64,000 nt of DNA. Source: Caenorhabditis elegans. Lineage: Eukaryota > Nematoda > Chromadorea > Rhabditida > Rhabditidae. Below the pieces are notes generated by a model. The model was not told the origin of the DNA and made no database searches. It saw only the letters and a program-made list of their open reading frames with translations. A program made the translations under genes and the position numbers. Positions within the stretch are counted from its first letter, which is position 1, and each line of letters begins with the position of its first letter. Shown piece after piece: positions 44,258-64,000 of the stretch. Location: positions 62,001 to 126,000 of the forward strand of contig NC_003280.10 in the NCBI RefSeq assembly GCF_000002985.6, given 5' to 3'.

Positions 44258-45438
44258 ATGAGCACTACAGGATCTGCACCGCCCAATTCAAAACTTAAAT
44301 CAGTTGAGGACACGGATGATGATAGGGTGAGTAGACAGGGGTGGGTGGCAATTGCCGGTCGACAAAATTTTTGTCGGCACATTGCCGGTTTTTTGCCGAT
44401 CTGCTAGAAATTTCCATTTCCGGTAATGTGCCAGTTGCCCGAAATTTTCATTAAAATTTTCATTTTGACATTGCCGATTGCCGCGCACCCCTGAGTATTA
44501 ATGCTCTTCACATAAACATGGCTACTTCAGACTCTCGCTGAAGACGATCAAAACGATCAAAACTCTGGGAGTATGGATCACCGATTTGAGAGAATCAAGG
44601 TGACACTGATGATGACTCAGGGCAAGAAGTTCGGACTTGGAATAGTATCTGTTCATCAACGTATACTGGTCTGCAAAGTGGAAAATGGTTAGCGAATACT
44701 TTTATAGACTCTTTTCTAATTGGTAGACATTTCAGAATCTCTAGTAGCCGGGGTTCTCAAGTACGGAGATCAGATTATCGAGATTAACAAGAAAAACGTC
44801 TTAAACAAAATTGATTGTAAGAAGCGGTTGATGCAATGCCTCAAGGATAAAGGACAAGTTGATATTATCATTGTGCGCCCAAAGACTGCAGATGCTGTTA
44901 CCATGATTGAAGTGAGATTGTGAATTTAACACAGGGGTGGGCAACAATTGCCGATTTGCCTGAAATTTTCAATTCCGGCAACTGACCGGTTGCCAATTTG
45001 CCAGAAATTTTAAATTCCGGCAATTTGCCGGTTTGCCGCCCACCCCTGATTTAACTTGACTGATTTTCGGCAGGAACACTTAAAACTGTGCCTTTTTGAA
45101 ACGTTTTTTTCTTTTTTCTTTTATGTTCTCATAGAATTTGCTTACTTTTCAAAATAGATGTAGGAACATTCTTAGGATGTGTAAAACGTAGCCGAGCGTA
45201 GCCGATTCCGATTGAAATTGAAATTTTGAAATTTCCAAAAAAATTGCTGTTTTTCCGGCAAATTTGCCGGAAATTTTCAATTCTGGCAATTTGTCAATTT
45301 GCCGAAAATCTCAATTTCGGCAAAATTGTTTGCCGTCCACCCCTGATTTAACATGATTGATTTTTTAAAATTATTTTTCAGCAAGAAATTCAACTCTCGC
45401 AACAACCGAGCACTACTGCACAGCCAAAGATCAATTGA
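44258..45438 (+). CDS. Small single-PDZ-domain protein
   Basis: Exons 44258-44326, 44531-44687, 44736-44911 and 45382-45438 give 152 residues. The PDZ domain spans about 40-130: FERIKVTLM as first strand, KKFGLGIVSV as the variant carboxylate-binding loop (GLGI form of GLGF), VCKVENESLVAGVLKYGDQIIEIN as the core, and VDIIIVRP as the last strand. The N-terminus is acidic and polar, the tail Gln-rich; there are no membrane segments. It probably binds C-terminal peptides; the partner is unknown. Introns 1 and 3 each contain a GGGTGGGC repeat element (44,336-44,495 and 44,932-45,350). AATAAA at 45,451 is only 13 bases past the stop. Confidence 0.88.
44336..44495. repeat. GGGTGGGC/GGCAATTGCC element in PDZ intron 1
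   Basis: Ends are CAGGGGTGGGTGGCAATTGC and GCCGATTGCCGCGCACCCCTG, inverted terminal repeats. No long unique interior: this is the short form of the family. Confidence 0.75.
44932..45350. repeat. Long-form GGGTGGGC repeat element in PDZ intron 3
   Basis: It opens CAGGGGTGGGCAACAATTGC and closes with TTGCCGTCCACCCCTGAT. A CACCCCTGATTTAACTTGACTGATT block at about 45,049 is duplicated at the right end. The interior (45,070-45,240) with AAAACTGTGCCTTTTTGAAA, TCATAGAATTTGCTTACTTT and GATGTAGGAACATTC is shared with copies at 46,088 and 57,221, giving a roughly 400 bp consensus. Confidence 0.8.
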
Positions 45439-47202
45439 ACTTGTATAATGAATAAAAAGTATAAGTACAGAATTAAAATTGAACTTTGGCCCCATTCCAG
45501 CAATAAATGTTTTGTAACAAATAATAATCCCCAGTCACAAAAATAAATAAGTTTTCCCCTTCCCCCCACTTTCACTTCTCTGGCTTTTCTTTTTCTGTTT
45601 CCGTTTCTCATCTAGAATTCCAAATTCCACGACATATTGTTTCTGTTGCCTAAAAAATGTGTATTGGTTTAGTGGTTAGTTTAATTTAATCAAGAATGGC
45701 GCCATAACATTCAAATCTTAAGCTGCAGCCAACAACAAAATGCATTGATGAGATTTAATCAAATTTCTCTGCTCTTATTTTTGTAGTTCTCATTCTTTAA
45801 AAAAATATTTTTAGCAACTTCACACACTTCAATTTCATGTGTTTTATAATATCACCCAATCCATTAATGCAGCTAAATATGGAGAAAGCGCTCGGCTTTT
45901 CTGCCTTGCCTGGCTGAAGCCTCAGGCGGCAATTAATGGAGCTCTGAGAGCAATAGAGAGATGAAAAAGTTAAAGCGGGCGTAAGAGACGCAGATGGATG
46001 GGAAACTGAACCATCTTCTTTTTCTTTATTTTGCTCGTCTTTTTCTACTCTCCTTATTCGTTCTCTTTGAATGTTAGCATTCAATGCAGAGGTGCGCGGC
46101 AATTGCCGTTCGGCAAATTTTTTTGACGACAAATTCGGCAAATCGGAAAATTGCCGGTTTGCAGATTTGCCGGAAATTTTTAGAGGGATTTTTTACAAGA
46201 CGGAAACACGTAAAACTGTGTCTTTAAAAAAAATTGTTCCCGTTTTCTTCAGATATTTTCATAGAATTTGCTTACTTTTCAAAACAGATGTAGGAACATT
46301 CATAGTGATGCGTACCATTTTACCAATTGAAATTTAAATTCTGAATTTTCCAAAAAAAAGAGTTTTTTGACAATGCAAAAAAAACGAATTATAAAAAAAC
46401 CTGAGGAGATTTTAGATGTTCGGCAACAGAGAGCTTGTAACTGTACTGATGGAGCTTTTATGGGAAAGTTATTGAAATTTTACCAAGTACAACTTCCATC
46501 TTTTAAAAGAATATTAGAATATTAGCAACTATATTATATTATTATGCATGTTATGCTATTATTATAAATTATGCAACTATATTAGCAACCATATTAGTAA
46601 CTAAAAATACTCCATAGCGCCTCCTAATCACGTTATGCACTTCCGAATTGATATACCAATAGTAAATAAAATTTCCAGACCCAAATATAGCACATTTACG
46701 TTCATAGATTTCCAAGCCCAAAAATCAAATTTTAAAGTACATGCCTGACTTTTATTATGGAATTCATAATACTGGTCAAAATTGATACGAAATATCACAA
46801 CAGAGACTTCAATGCATTTCTGACAACCACAAACCATTTGTGCTGTCATTCCATTACACACGAAGTCCAGCATACATTTTTTCCCCCGAAAAACGTCTTT
46901 GTTTATCTTCCACCAGTTCCGCGCGCCCGCTCTATTCCTCTTTTTCTCGTTTATTTTTCCATCTATGCGTTTGTTGTCTTTTTGTTGATCTAAATATTGC
47001 ATAATTGATCGATTAATTTAATTTTTCTTTTCTAGGAAAAGCTGCCAGAAAATTCCCATTTTTACATAAAATTCATAAAATTTGGCGTTGAACTCAAAAC
47101 TTTTACGATCGTTTCCTACTCTCCGCTTGCAACCTCAATTCAAACGCAACTTTTGATATTTCAGATAATTAGAAAACCAAAAGTTCAGGAACAAAAACAA
47201 AA
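45439..47202. other. Spacer between PDZ and transporter genes
   Basis: It contains a third GGGTGGGC repeat copy (46,088-46,380) and AT-rich sequence. An open frame at 45,797-46,141 on the minus strand partly overlaps the repeat and lacks family resemblance. A TATATTA-rich run lies at 46,510-46,600. TTTCAG at 47,159-47,164 is the likely SL acceptor of the transporter. Confidence 0.5.
46088..46380. repeat. GGGTGGGC-family element, right end missing
   Basis: Starts GAGGTGCGCGGCAATTGCCG, then GCAGATTTGCCGG, and continues with the shared interior (AAAACTGTGTCTTT, CATAGAATTTGCTTACTTTT, GATGTAGGAACATTC). The right terminal repeat is not recognisable. Confidence 0.7.
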
Positions 47203-49230
47203 ATGTGCTTCTCGGCGCTTCGAGAACGTGTATTTCGTCTGAAAAACTTGCCGGCTGGTGAGATAGCAACCCCACTTCGAAGATGTCTGAGTACTTTTGA
47301 CATTACTCTTCTTGGAGTTGGCCATATGATTGGCGCTGGAATTTATGTATTGACTGGGTCGGTTGTCAGAAACACTGCGGGACCATCAATTATTCTGTCT
47401 TTTTTGCTAGCAGGTAAGTAAACGGCGGCTTCAGTAAATTATTTCCATTTTTCAATATTTTTTAAGGTTTTGCATCTCTTCTCTCTGCTTTGTGTTATGC
47501 CGAGTTTGGAGCTAGGTTCCCAAAAGCTGGAAGTGCATACACATACACTTATGTTGGAGTTGGAGAGCTATGGGCTTTTGTTATTGGATGGAACATTATA
47601 CTAGAGCACATGCTTGGAGCTGCTGCTGTCGCTAGATCATGGTCTGGATACTTGGATTCATTACTGGGAAATGTTATTTCAAATTCAACAATTGCTCGCA
47701 CTGGGCACTTGCATGAAGTAAGCCAGTAAATGTTTTTATAAAATTTTGAATTCGAAATTCCAGGCTTCATCATTTTTCGGCGATTACCCTGATCTTCTCG
47801 CTTTTCTACTCATCGTTCTTGTGGCATTTTTTGTTGCTCTTGGTTCAAAAGTGTCCACTAACTTCAACTCTTTCCTAACAATTCTCAATATTGGAATTGT
47901 TGTCATAGTCGTGTTCTATGGTATAACGTTTGCTGATTTCTCTCTATGGAGTGGAGTAGATGAGAAAGGGAATTCGAGATTCTTTCCGTATGGAGTATCT
48001 GGAATGTTTGCTGGAGCTGCATCTTGCTTTTTTGCATACATTGGATTTGACGGACTTGCAACTGCTGGAGAAGAAGCTAAAGATCCTGCACGGTGAGATT
48101 AAAATTTATGTGAACTGAGTATGTGAAATCTTAGGTAATTTATTTTAGATCAATTCCAATTGCCACATTCTCCTCTATGACAATTGTCACACTCTCCTAT
48201 GTTCTGATGTCAGCTTCCCTGACATTGATGATTCCATACAATATGGTTCATCCAACTGCAGCATTTTCTGATGCATTCACGATGCGTGGAGCAGAATTTG
48301 CAAGCTATGCGGTCTCGGTCGGTGCTCTTTTTGGAATGACAACTAGTTTGGTTGGAGGAATGTTTGCTCTTCCGAGATGTGTATTCTCAATGGCTGATGA
48401 TGGACTTTTGTTCAGCTCCTTGGCATCCGTAAACCCAAAAACTCAAGTTCCAACTCAAGCTCTTCTTATTTTTGGATTCCTCACTGCAATCATTGCATTG
48501 CTTTTCGATATTACCACTTTGGTAAGCTGAAATACGTTTTAATATACTTTAAACAAAATATTTCAAGGTTGAATTCTTATCAATTGGAACTCTTCTTGCG
48601 TATTCTATTGTTTCTGCCTGTGTAATCGTACTTCGCTACCAACCAGCATATAATGTTGATGAGGGCCAATTCGACAATGGAGGAAAACTTCGATTCAGCA
48701 TTCCATTCTGTGGCTTCCTTGATAAACTTCAGCCAGGACACTCGATTTATTATGGGATGAGCGTAATGATTGCTTCAATGTTCTTCTCAGGCCTTGGATT
48801 CAGTTCTGGATATTTATATGGAACTGTTCTCTGCCAAATATTCTTGCTAGTCAATATTGCTCTGATAATTCTCTCATTCCTCTTTATCTGCGCTCATTAC
48901 CCCAATAATACTCCACTGGATTTCAAGGTATGATTGATAATTTACGCAGGAGATTTTTATGTATAATGTAAATATTCCTTTCAGGTACCTCTCGTTCCTC
49001 TTATTCCTGCCCTTTCACTCTTAATCAACACTTTGATGATGGTTCATCTTGCTTGGATCACATGGCTCCGGTTAGTTGTTTGGATGAGCATTGGTTTTGT
49101 TATCTATTTTGGATATGGAATTCATCATAGTAAAGAAGAAGTACAAGACGCTGAAAAGTTCTCGAAGAGCTCCACGTATGAGTCCGTGGTGTCTGGAGTA
49201 GTGGCTGGAGCTGGAACGACGTCTCCGTGA
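47203..49230 (+). CDS. Cationic amino acid transporter (SLC7/CAT family)
   Basis: Exons 47203-47413, 47467-47717, 47764-48092, 48149-48521, 48568-48927 and 48985-49230 give 589 residues with about 14 hydrophobic segments. Plasma-membrane CAT transporters move arginine, lysine and ornithine. Diagnostic stretches: [20 protein letters not shown] with GAGIYVLTG (substrate-binding unwound helix 1), [63 protein letters not shown] and [15 protein letters not shown]-specific C-terminal extra helices are present ([20 protein letters not shown]). GHMIGAG replaces the more common GSTLGAG in helix 1. TTTCAG ends at 47,164, leaving a 38-base 5' UTR; AATAAA is at 49,260. Neighbouring genes share direction but gaps over 450 bases do not suggest an operon. 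Confidence 0.95.
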
Positions 49231-49686
49231 TTATACCTTCTAAACTCATCAGTTCTGTAAATAAACCGCAGTCTCCTTTTTATATTAATTTATGTTTTCT
49301 TTAAATATCAAATCTCTCCAAATGAACACTGGTTCCTCTCGTTTGTACGCATTTCCTGTCTGTGCTTCCTAGTATTTTAGTTACTTTCATTTCTTAGTAT
49401 TTTTGTTTCCTTGTTAATAAAAAACTTGTAAAATCTCAGTTTTCTAAAACAACCATAGTTACGCAATTATCAAATACATATTCATTACCCTTTCTTATCA
49501 CTAGCCGCCTCGCAATTTTGCCCGATTTTATGGAAAACGAGACAAAAGGATAAGCCTCGAGGCAAGGGACTGGGCGGCGGATGACGCGAGAAATCTCGTT
49601 TTTCGAGTTTCCACCTTTTTGATGATGAAGACGTAATCCGAATCAGAAGGAGACACTGGCATTTTTTATTCTCACCGGGACACACA
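49231..49686. other. Spacer after the transporter gene
   Basis: It carries the transporter 3' UTR (AATAAA at 49,260) and a GC-richer block at 49,500-49,680 that is probably the promoter of the next gene. No exon is seen. Confidence 0.5.
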
Positions 49687-52374
49687 ATGAGGAGGAACCT
49701 CGTGGATATTTTCTACATTTCCTTACTAATATTTATATCTGGTTTGGTTTTTTGCACAGATGCTTCGGGTAAATATTCTTAATATTTTTACTGTCAAAAA
49801 GTGGCAATTAATCAGTTTTTTGCTACTCATAATTTTGGAAGTCGACCAAACATTTTTTTCCCTGCATTTTTTATACTGTAATTTTGTTTTAAATATTTGT
49901 ATTAAAACATTGTAGGGGTCGGAAAGTGCGATATTGCTTTGGATTTCCTCAAAACCTCTTTTTTTTTTCAAAATTTTGGCAATTTGCAAAAAACTTGATA
50001 TTTGGATGTTTTGGATTATTATAAGTATATTTAGACAAAATCCCCACTGGCGCTACTTCACCTTCAATACATATTTTTTTAAATTTATTCATTCATAAAC
50101 TGTTGAACATAATTGTAAGAGCATAATTTGATAATCGCGGGGAACTTTAAATGCGCACTGCACCTCTTGAAATCATTTGGGAGTAAGTTTTCCAGTCCCT
50201 TTTAATTTTGTTTTTTGTTGCAAGATTTATCAAAATTCGTGTGAGCTATAATAATAATTCAACTGCCCGTAGTACGGCTAGATGAATCATCTCAAAATTG
50301 AAGTCGGAAAACTAATCGGAAAATTCAAGTATAGCCTGCCTTATCTGTTAGCTTTATCATTTATACCGGGACAATTTTCATAAAACGCAATTCCTTATCA
50401 CCAAACATCTTTTTCAGTTATCAATCGAAGATTACGTCGAGACACAGAAGCGCCCATTGCGCGTGGTTTCAATCGAGAAATTCGGCGAAAACCGCCTGCA
50501 ATTCTTCAATTAATCGGTCCGTTGGCATTTGGAAGAAAAGATGGAGACGATGCAAAAATGCACGTGCCAATGTTAGGCCAATTTGGCGTTGGAGATGTTA
50601 GTCAAATGACCGCAAAGTTTACTCCGGAAGGATCTCAAGGTCAAAAAGCGAATGGAGGAACATTTGATATTGATGATGAAAAGGGACCTCAGTTAGGATA
50701 TATGGATCGAGAGACAACCATGGGAGAAAGATCGGGCAGCACTGGAAAAGTAAGATCATGTGTTTAACAGGATTTTCAGAGTTTTAAAGTTTCTAATTTC
50801 AGATGTCTTTTGGAGGTCTAGGAAACATTGAGATGGGAAATATAAACGAGCAAGGAACTGGGCTTCTAGACTTTTCAAAATCTCGTAAGTCAAGTCAATT
50901 GTTTGAAATATATAATTACAACATTTTCAAGTTTTCCCGTTTCTACAACTTCCTGCTCTCAAAAACGAAACCGAAAACGTGAAAGAAGAACATACACAAG
51001 TTGATCAAACTTATACCGACTATTACTATCCGAAACCCAGATCTTACTTGGGATCTTCTTACGATATTAATCGCCCTCAAGTAGGCGCAGCAGAGTCATT
51101 AGTGTCGCTTGGAAAAAACCGAGAGGACATTGAGTTCCCGAAGCTAGTAACTCAAGAGCCACCGAAGAAGTACAGTAACCCATTTGACAGTGTTCAAATT
51201 CGTCCGAGAATTCACGCGGCTGTTACGAAGACAGTAGATGATAAAGATTTAAATTCAAAGGAAGGATTTATTGCTCAAAACGGAAAGCAAGTGGACCCGG
51301 ATGAAGATACAGCGCCGCTTTTGACTGCTGAGCACAAAGTGTCGCAAGTGACAACTAGAAAGTCTATCCATGAAGTTGGTCTGTCCGTTAAAGAAATTTA
51401 CGCACTTTGTGCAAAATTTGCACCAATGGCAAATCAGGTAAATGATAGAACACAATCAATTTTTACCACAAATTAAATTTTGTTTCAGCATTGCTACAAA
51501 AGTAAAGTCGAAGAACAATTCATTGAAAGATGCAGAGGATATCAAAAAGATTGCGTTGAATTTATAGCAAAAGTCAGTTGATTTGACAGATTTCTTAAAA
51601 ATTATTCAACAATGTTAATTGTATAGGCTCGCCCACTTGGAGCAATTGCCAATTCTTTCTCTTCTGGAGTTGGTCTTACGTACTACGACTGGAATGTCAA
51701 CGGAATCCCGTACTACCCTGTAAACGAGGAAGGTTCCATTGGAAACGGCCATCATGGAAAAGTAGATTTTGGAACGTGGGGAGGAGGATATTCTGATAAT
51801 CTTGGTGTAAGAGATTTCTGGTCTCAAACCCAAGAATATGGAGCTAACTGGTACGAAGGTAGGATTTTACGGCTCAAAAAATTTTTTTATAATTTTAAGT
51901 TTTTTAACGATTTCAGGCCAGTATGGATACAAAACTGGATGGAGTATTCCAATTGTGCAGGGAATTGGAGTTGAAGGAGGTCAAGGAACGCAAGTCTCAG
52001 TGCCAATCAAAGAAGGAGAGCTCGGAAGACCGATTTCAGTGACTAATGGGTACCACGTCGGGCCATTTATGGGATTAGCAGATAGAGTTGGAGTTGATTG
52101 GCTCAACGGGGGAGTCTCGTGGAATAAGGTATGCAAAATCTTGGTAATTACAAAAACGCAGGGTTGTTTTCAGGGTTTCGCTGTCCCATTCGTTGGAGTT
52201 GGTGTGAATACCGGAACAGCTGTTGGGTTCCCTAGTGTCGGAATGATAATGAACAGGATGGGTATGGACGGAGTAGAAACTCTGAATAACATGGCAAGAG
52301 CAGCGGCTGCCCAGACGGCACAAGTGGCAGAACATAGATCTACCTCCATTGACATTGGAAATCTGTATCAATAA
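49687..52374 (+). CDS. Large secreted protein of unrecognised nematode family
   Basis: Exons 49687-49768, 50418-50749, 50803-50884, 50932-51437, 51489-51572, 51627-51858, 51917-52128 and 52174-52374 join in frame to 576 residues. A clear signal peptide (residues 1-24, IFYISLLIFISGLVFC) is followed by a basic RRLRRD site that could be cleaved by a proprotein convertase. The middle is polar (HTQVDQTYTDYYYPKPRS). A six-residue CAKFAP and CYKS...RCRGYQKDCVEF form a four-Cys module (about 330-375). The C-terminal half is Gly-rich with repeated GVG, TGWS, WNVNGIPYY and FGTWGGGYSDN stretches, suggesting a beta-rich matrix or cuticle protein. No family is recognised with confidence. The last intron (52,129-52,173) is only 45 nt and open in frame. 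Intron 1 contains a MITE (49,768-50,070). Confidence 0.85.
49768..50070. mobile_element. MITE (CCACTGGCGCTACT family) in intron 1
   Basis: The right end reads TCCCCACTGGCGCTACTTCACCTTC; internal blocks (ACTGTCAAAAAGTGGCAATT, GGGTCGGAAAGTGCG, TTGGATTTCCTCAAAA) match 21,344-21,776. The left end is lost next to the exon 1 donor. Confidence 0.7.
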
Positions 52375-52467
52375 TCTATCTTTAATCATTGAATTTCTGG
52401 AATCTCGTGCAATGTTTTCAACTAATAATTATTGTAAATAAAGTTTATAATATTAAAATCAGGTGAA

Positions 52468-61397
<8,930 letters not shown>

Positions 61398-63002
61398 TCA
61401 GTAGTTGTGTACTTCCAATTTACGATGGGGCTTATCTACACGTACACTTCCACGTGTCATGAGAGTTCTTTGTTCGGCTTCTGTTGAGGAAGAGCATCTT
61501 CTGAAATTTGTTGCTGGGTGTATTTTATGTCAAACACGCTTCGAACTTACTTTGACTGCCCTGGTCTCTGATGACCTTTAAACACAAAATTAGCAATATG
61601 GTCCCCTAGAATGGTCCGACAAAATGCACTTCGATACTTTTGAGACAGAATGTTGTACAGAATTGGGTTCGCAGCAGAGTTTGAATAATAGCAAAATCCT
61701 GAGATGTAGAAGACAATCATAGATAGGAATTGCACCGGAGGTGATATTGTCGTGGTTTCGGACCACGTCGTATAGACAGATAAAAGTCGCTGAATATGGA
61801 ATGGAAGCCAGCAAATGAAAAATGTGATGACAACCGATACTAAAATTAAGGTAAAAGTTATAGCTCTAATCAATATCCTTTGAGAACTTACACAACATCT
61901 TCAGAACTGTCCTATTGCTTTTGTTCCTTCTTTTCTTTACCATTTTATCTCCTTTCAAGTCAATTTCTGATGATTCTAGTTGAACGGCAATATGCGCGTA
62001 CATAATAACGATCGCAATCGCTGGAATAACAAAAAACACAGTGAATGCAAATATAATAATCATTTTTTGTTGATCCGGACGACTTTGGTTCATTGCACAG
62101 AATTCGGTGTGAAGTACGAATATTCCATCCGTTGAGACCGGGAAAATTCGATTATTCAGGACTCCGACTGCAAAAAAACTAACCTTGTTAGTCCATGGTT
62201 GATATTTTGCGTCTTCTGGAAGGGGGAGTTTGTTGATTTGAACTATGAATGCAATTGGTAGAGCGCAAACGAATGAAATAGTCCAAGCAAGAATAATAAG
62301 AACATTGGCTCTCCAGAGAGTTGAGAATATTTTTGAACGAAGTGGATGGCTGAAACTAGTTTACATTGATCATATTTCACAAGCAACTTTTCTCGGCAAA
62401 TTCGATATCCTAAGATCCTCCAATCTCTTCCAAAAATAATACAAAAAAGAACCAAATTTTACCAAATTTGAATTTAATTTTTTTGAAATTTTACCAAATG
62501 CTTACCAAATTGCCAGCCACCGCTCAAATGAAAAACAACAAATAATCATTATTGATGCATATGAAGTGAACTCAATGAGAAAAGCCCGAGCTTTACAAAT
62601 TCCCTCACTGAATCGATATGGATATGAGTAATCAAGGGATTGGTAGAACTCCATGGGGAGCCCTAAAACATTTTGCGTGAAACTTTTGAGTCAGAGAAAA
62701 ATCACCTAATATCAAGGCAATAATATCTGAAACCGCCAAACTGAATAAATAGTAATTTGTTGGATTGTGCATAGATTTGTTTGCTGCAATTACGATACAT
62801 GTGCAAATATTTCCGAATAATCCAAGTAGAAAAATAGTTCCATAAATAATGACTGTTGGAATTACTATTCCTGCCTGTAAAAACTAAAGTAAATATAAAA
62901 CATTTAAAGGTTGAAGCTTACCGATTGGCACCGTTCACCTAGAGTAGACAATACATATTCAGTGATTTCAGACACATTGTATTCCACTGTGCATTGGGAC
63001 AT
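61398..63002 (-). CDS. nmur-2: Neuromedin U-type neuropeptide receptor (class A GPCR)
   Basis: Exons 63002-62922, 62874-62706, 62662-62506, 62349-61892, 61839-61551 and 61500-61398 give 418 residues. Seven helices are evident: LFGNICTCIVI and N-x-x-N-Y-Y-L-F-S-LAVSD for helices 1-2, GLPMEFYQSLDYSYPYRFSE after helix 2, CKARAF (disulfide Cys), FERWLAICHPL at the helix 3 end, FFICWLPFHIQRLL for helix 6 and NSAANPILYNILSQKYR for helix 7 and 8. These match the neuromedin U/CAPA receptor group; an N-terminal NVS sequon is present. Stretch WTNKVSFFAVG to FCAMNQ is open and codes for the second outer loop. ERW replaces DRY/ERY. The symbol is given because nmur-2 is a chromosome II left-arm member of this group; the paralogue assignment is inference. 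Confidence 0.85.
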
Positions 63003-64000
63003 CTAGAATTTTTGAATACGTTAGAAAAAATTAACTATTATTTAACCAGATAGTAGTGAAGACAAAAGTAAATTTTTGAAAAAAAAAAGGAATTTTGGAA
63101 TCAGTTTGGCTAATAGTTAAAAATTAGCAGGTGAAAATATAATTCAATTCTGAATTCAGATGAAAAGTAGTTTTTTTTACATTTTAGATTATATGGCATT
63201 TGGGTATTTTCTCTCATCTAACTGCGCACAACACAAAAATTTCAATCTCATATTTTCTTGGAACTCATTCTTGCATGTTTTCTAACAAACTTTACAAAAT
63301 ATTTTGTGCCACAAAAAATTCCAATCACCACGAAAGCTCATCCTCAACAAACTTTACTCTTTCTATTTGTTTTTCTTGTGGATTTCGTCTTTTTTTCTAG
63401 AAAAAAAAAACAAAGTTACATTTAAGTAGATGAGGGGTCCTAGCGTGTGAATTCAATTAATCATTTTAGTTCAATAGAGTCCAAACTTTCCTATTGCAGT
63501 TTTAGATGATCAGTTGGGGTGTGGAAAAATAGTGAATAGTATTCAAGTTTATACTTGTACAATTTTTGTTGCTATCCTAACACAAACAAATTTTGAAAGA
63601 TTTTGTTGAGGAATTTTAAATTTATCTAAATTCAGGAAGTTTGTCCTGTTTTGGTCTGTTTTCCCAATAATAATTCCGGGAGTCAAGACAGGAAAAAAAA
63701 CCAATTTTTCATGGTCATATAACTAATAAACACCTTCTTTCCGTCGTCATCTCTAATTCATTAGATTTGTTGGCTATTCTATAGGAATTGATGATTTTTG
63801 CTAGGAAGTAGCTTTTTTCACGAATTTGTTTGATTTTTTTTTTGGAATTTTTCCATGTATAGAGATAGCCGGCTAAATTTAAAAATTGATCAGGAGACTC
63901 AAATTTTTGAATTTTTTCCAACATTTAACAAAAATTAATGTAGCCGAAAGATTTTTTATTAAGAATACGTTTTGTAATTTCAATGTGCTCAGAAAAAATC
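63003..64000. other. Upstream flank of the receptor gene
   Basis: AT-rich sequence with a poly-T/poly-A run around 63,160-63,180 and 63,390-63,410. Open frames at 63,200-63,400 and 63,715-63,924 have no family resemblance. It presumably holds the receptor promoter. Confidence 0.5.

Noticed and set aside
45797-46141. 114-codon minus-strand frame
   Set aside because: It begins inside the GGGTGGGC repeat and has no family resemblance or splice partner.
62150-62200. Possible intron GTTAGTTTTTTTGCAG in the receptor second outer loop
   Set aside because: The implied intron would be 16 nt, and the frame is open through the segment, so it was kept as coding.

Overview
The window is nuclear DNA of Caenorhabditis elegans, or of a strain very close to it. 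The genes are compact and multi-exon, with many 45-60 nt introns, TTTTCAG-type acceptors and AT-rich spacers, and SL-type trans-splice acceptors sit just before start codons. The anchor is egl-26: the spliced gene at 7.7-9.0 kb gives exactly 317 residues, with the LRAT-family H166/H178/C261 set and a serine at 275, the residue altered in a known allele. egl-26 is known to lie on the left part of chromosome II. The other genes (ADP-glucokinase, SF3B6, a cationic amino-acid transporter, a neuromedin-U-type receptor) fit that setting.

Layout. 1-2.4 kb: a four-pass membrane protein with two alternative last exons. 2.4-7.7 kb: a long non-coding spacer. 7.7-9 kb: egl-26. 10.1-15.3 kb (minus): a secreted metallo-beta-lactamase-fold protein (MBLAC1-like) with a degenerate metal motif and a mucin linker, with a second four-pass gene lying in one of its introns. 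15.3-22.8 kb: a large spacer full of repeats. 22.8-25.8 kb: a Cys-rich CPG4-like, probably GPI-anchored protein. 26.6-35.9 kb (minus): mitochondrial malonyl-CoA:ACP transacylase (MCAT), ADP-dependent glucokinase and a LUC7-like U1 snRNP protein, all in one direction and possibly an operon. 36.4 kb (+): SF3B6/p14, divergent from LUC7. 37-42.5 kb: an 800 bp palindrome, a C2H2 zinc-finger pseudogene and tandem repeats. 42.5-52.4 kb (+): a cuticle collagen, a small PDZ protein, an SLC7 transporter and a large secreted protein of unknown family. 52.5-59.2 kb (minus): the Melted/VEPH1 orthologue, with a chemoreceptor gene on the opposite strand inside its largest intron. 61.4-63 kb (minus): a neuromedin U receptor, most likely nmur-2.

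Functionally this is mixed housekeeping and tissue-specific content. Two spliceosome genes share one divergent promoter region. Mitochondrial fatty-acid synthesis and ADP-dependent glycolysis are encoded next to each other. Interspersed repeats (GGCAAATTGCC-type elements, TTAA-flanked MITEs, long palindromes) fill introns and spacers.

Exon models were joined by hand from reading frame, splice consensus and homology. All joins listed keep frame. Individual boundaries may be off by one or two bases where no reading-frame anchor was available. Protein names come from recognition of family motifs; no search was run.
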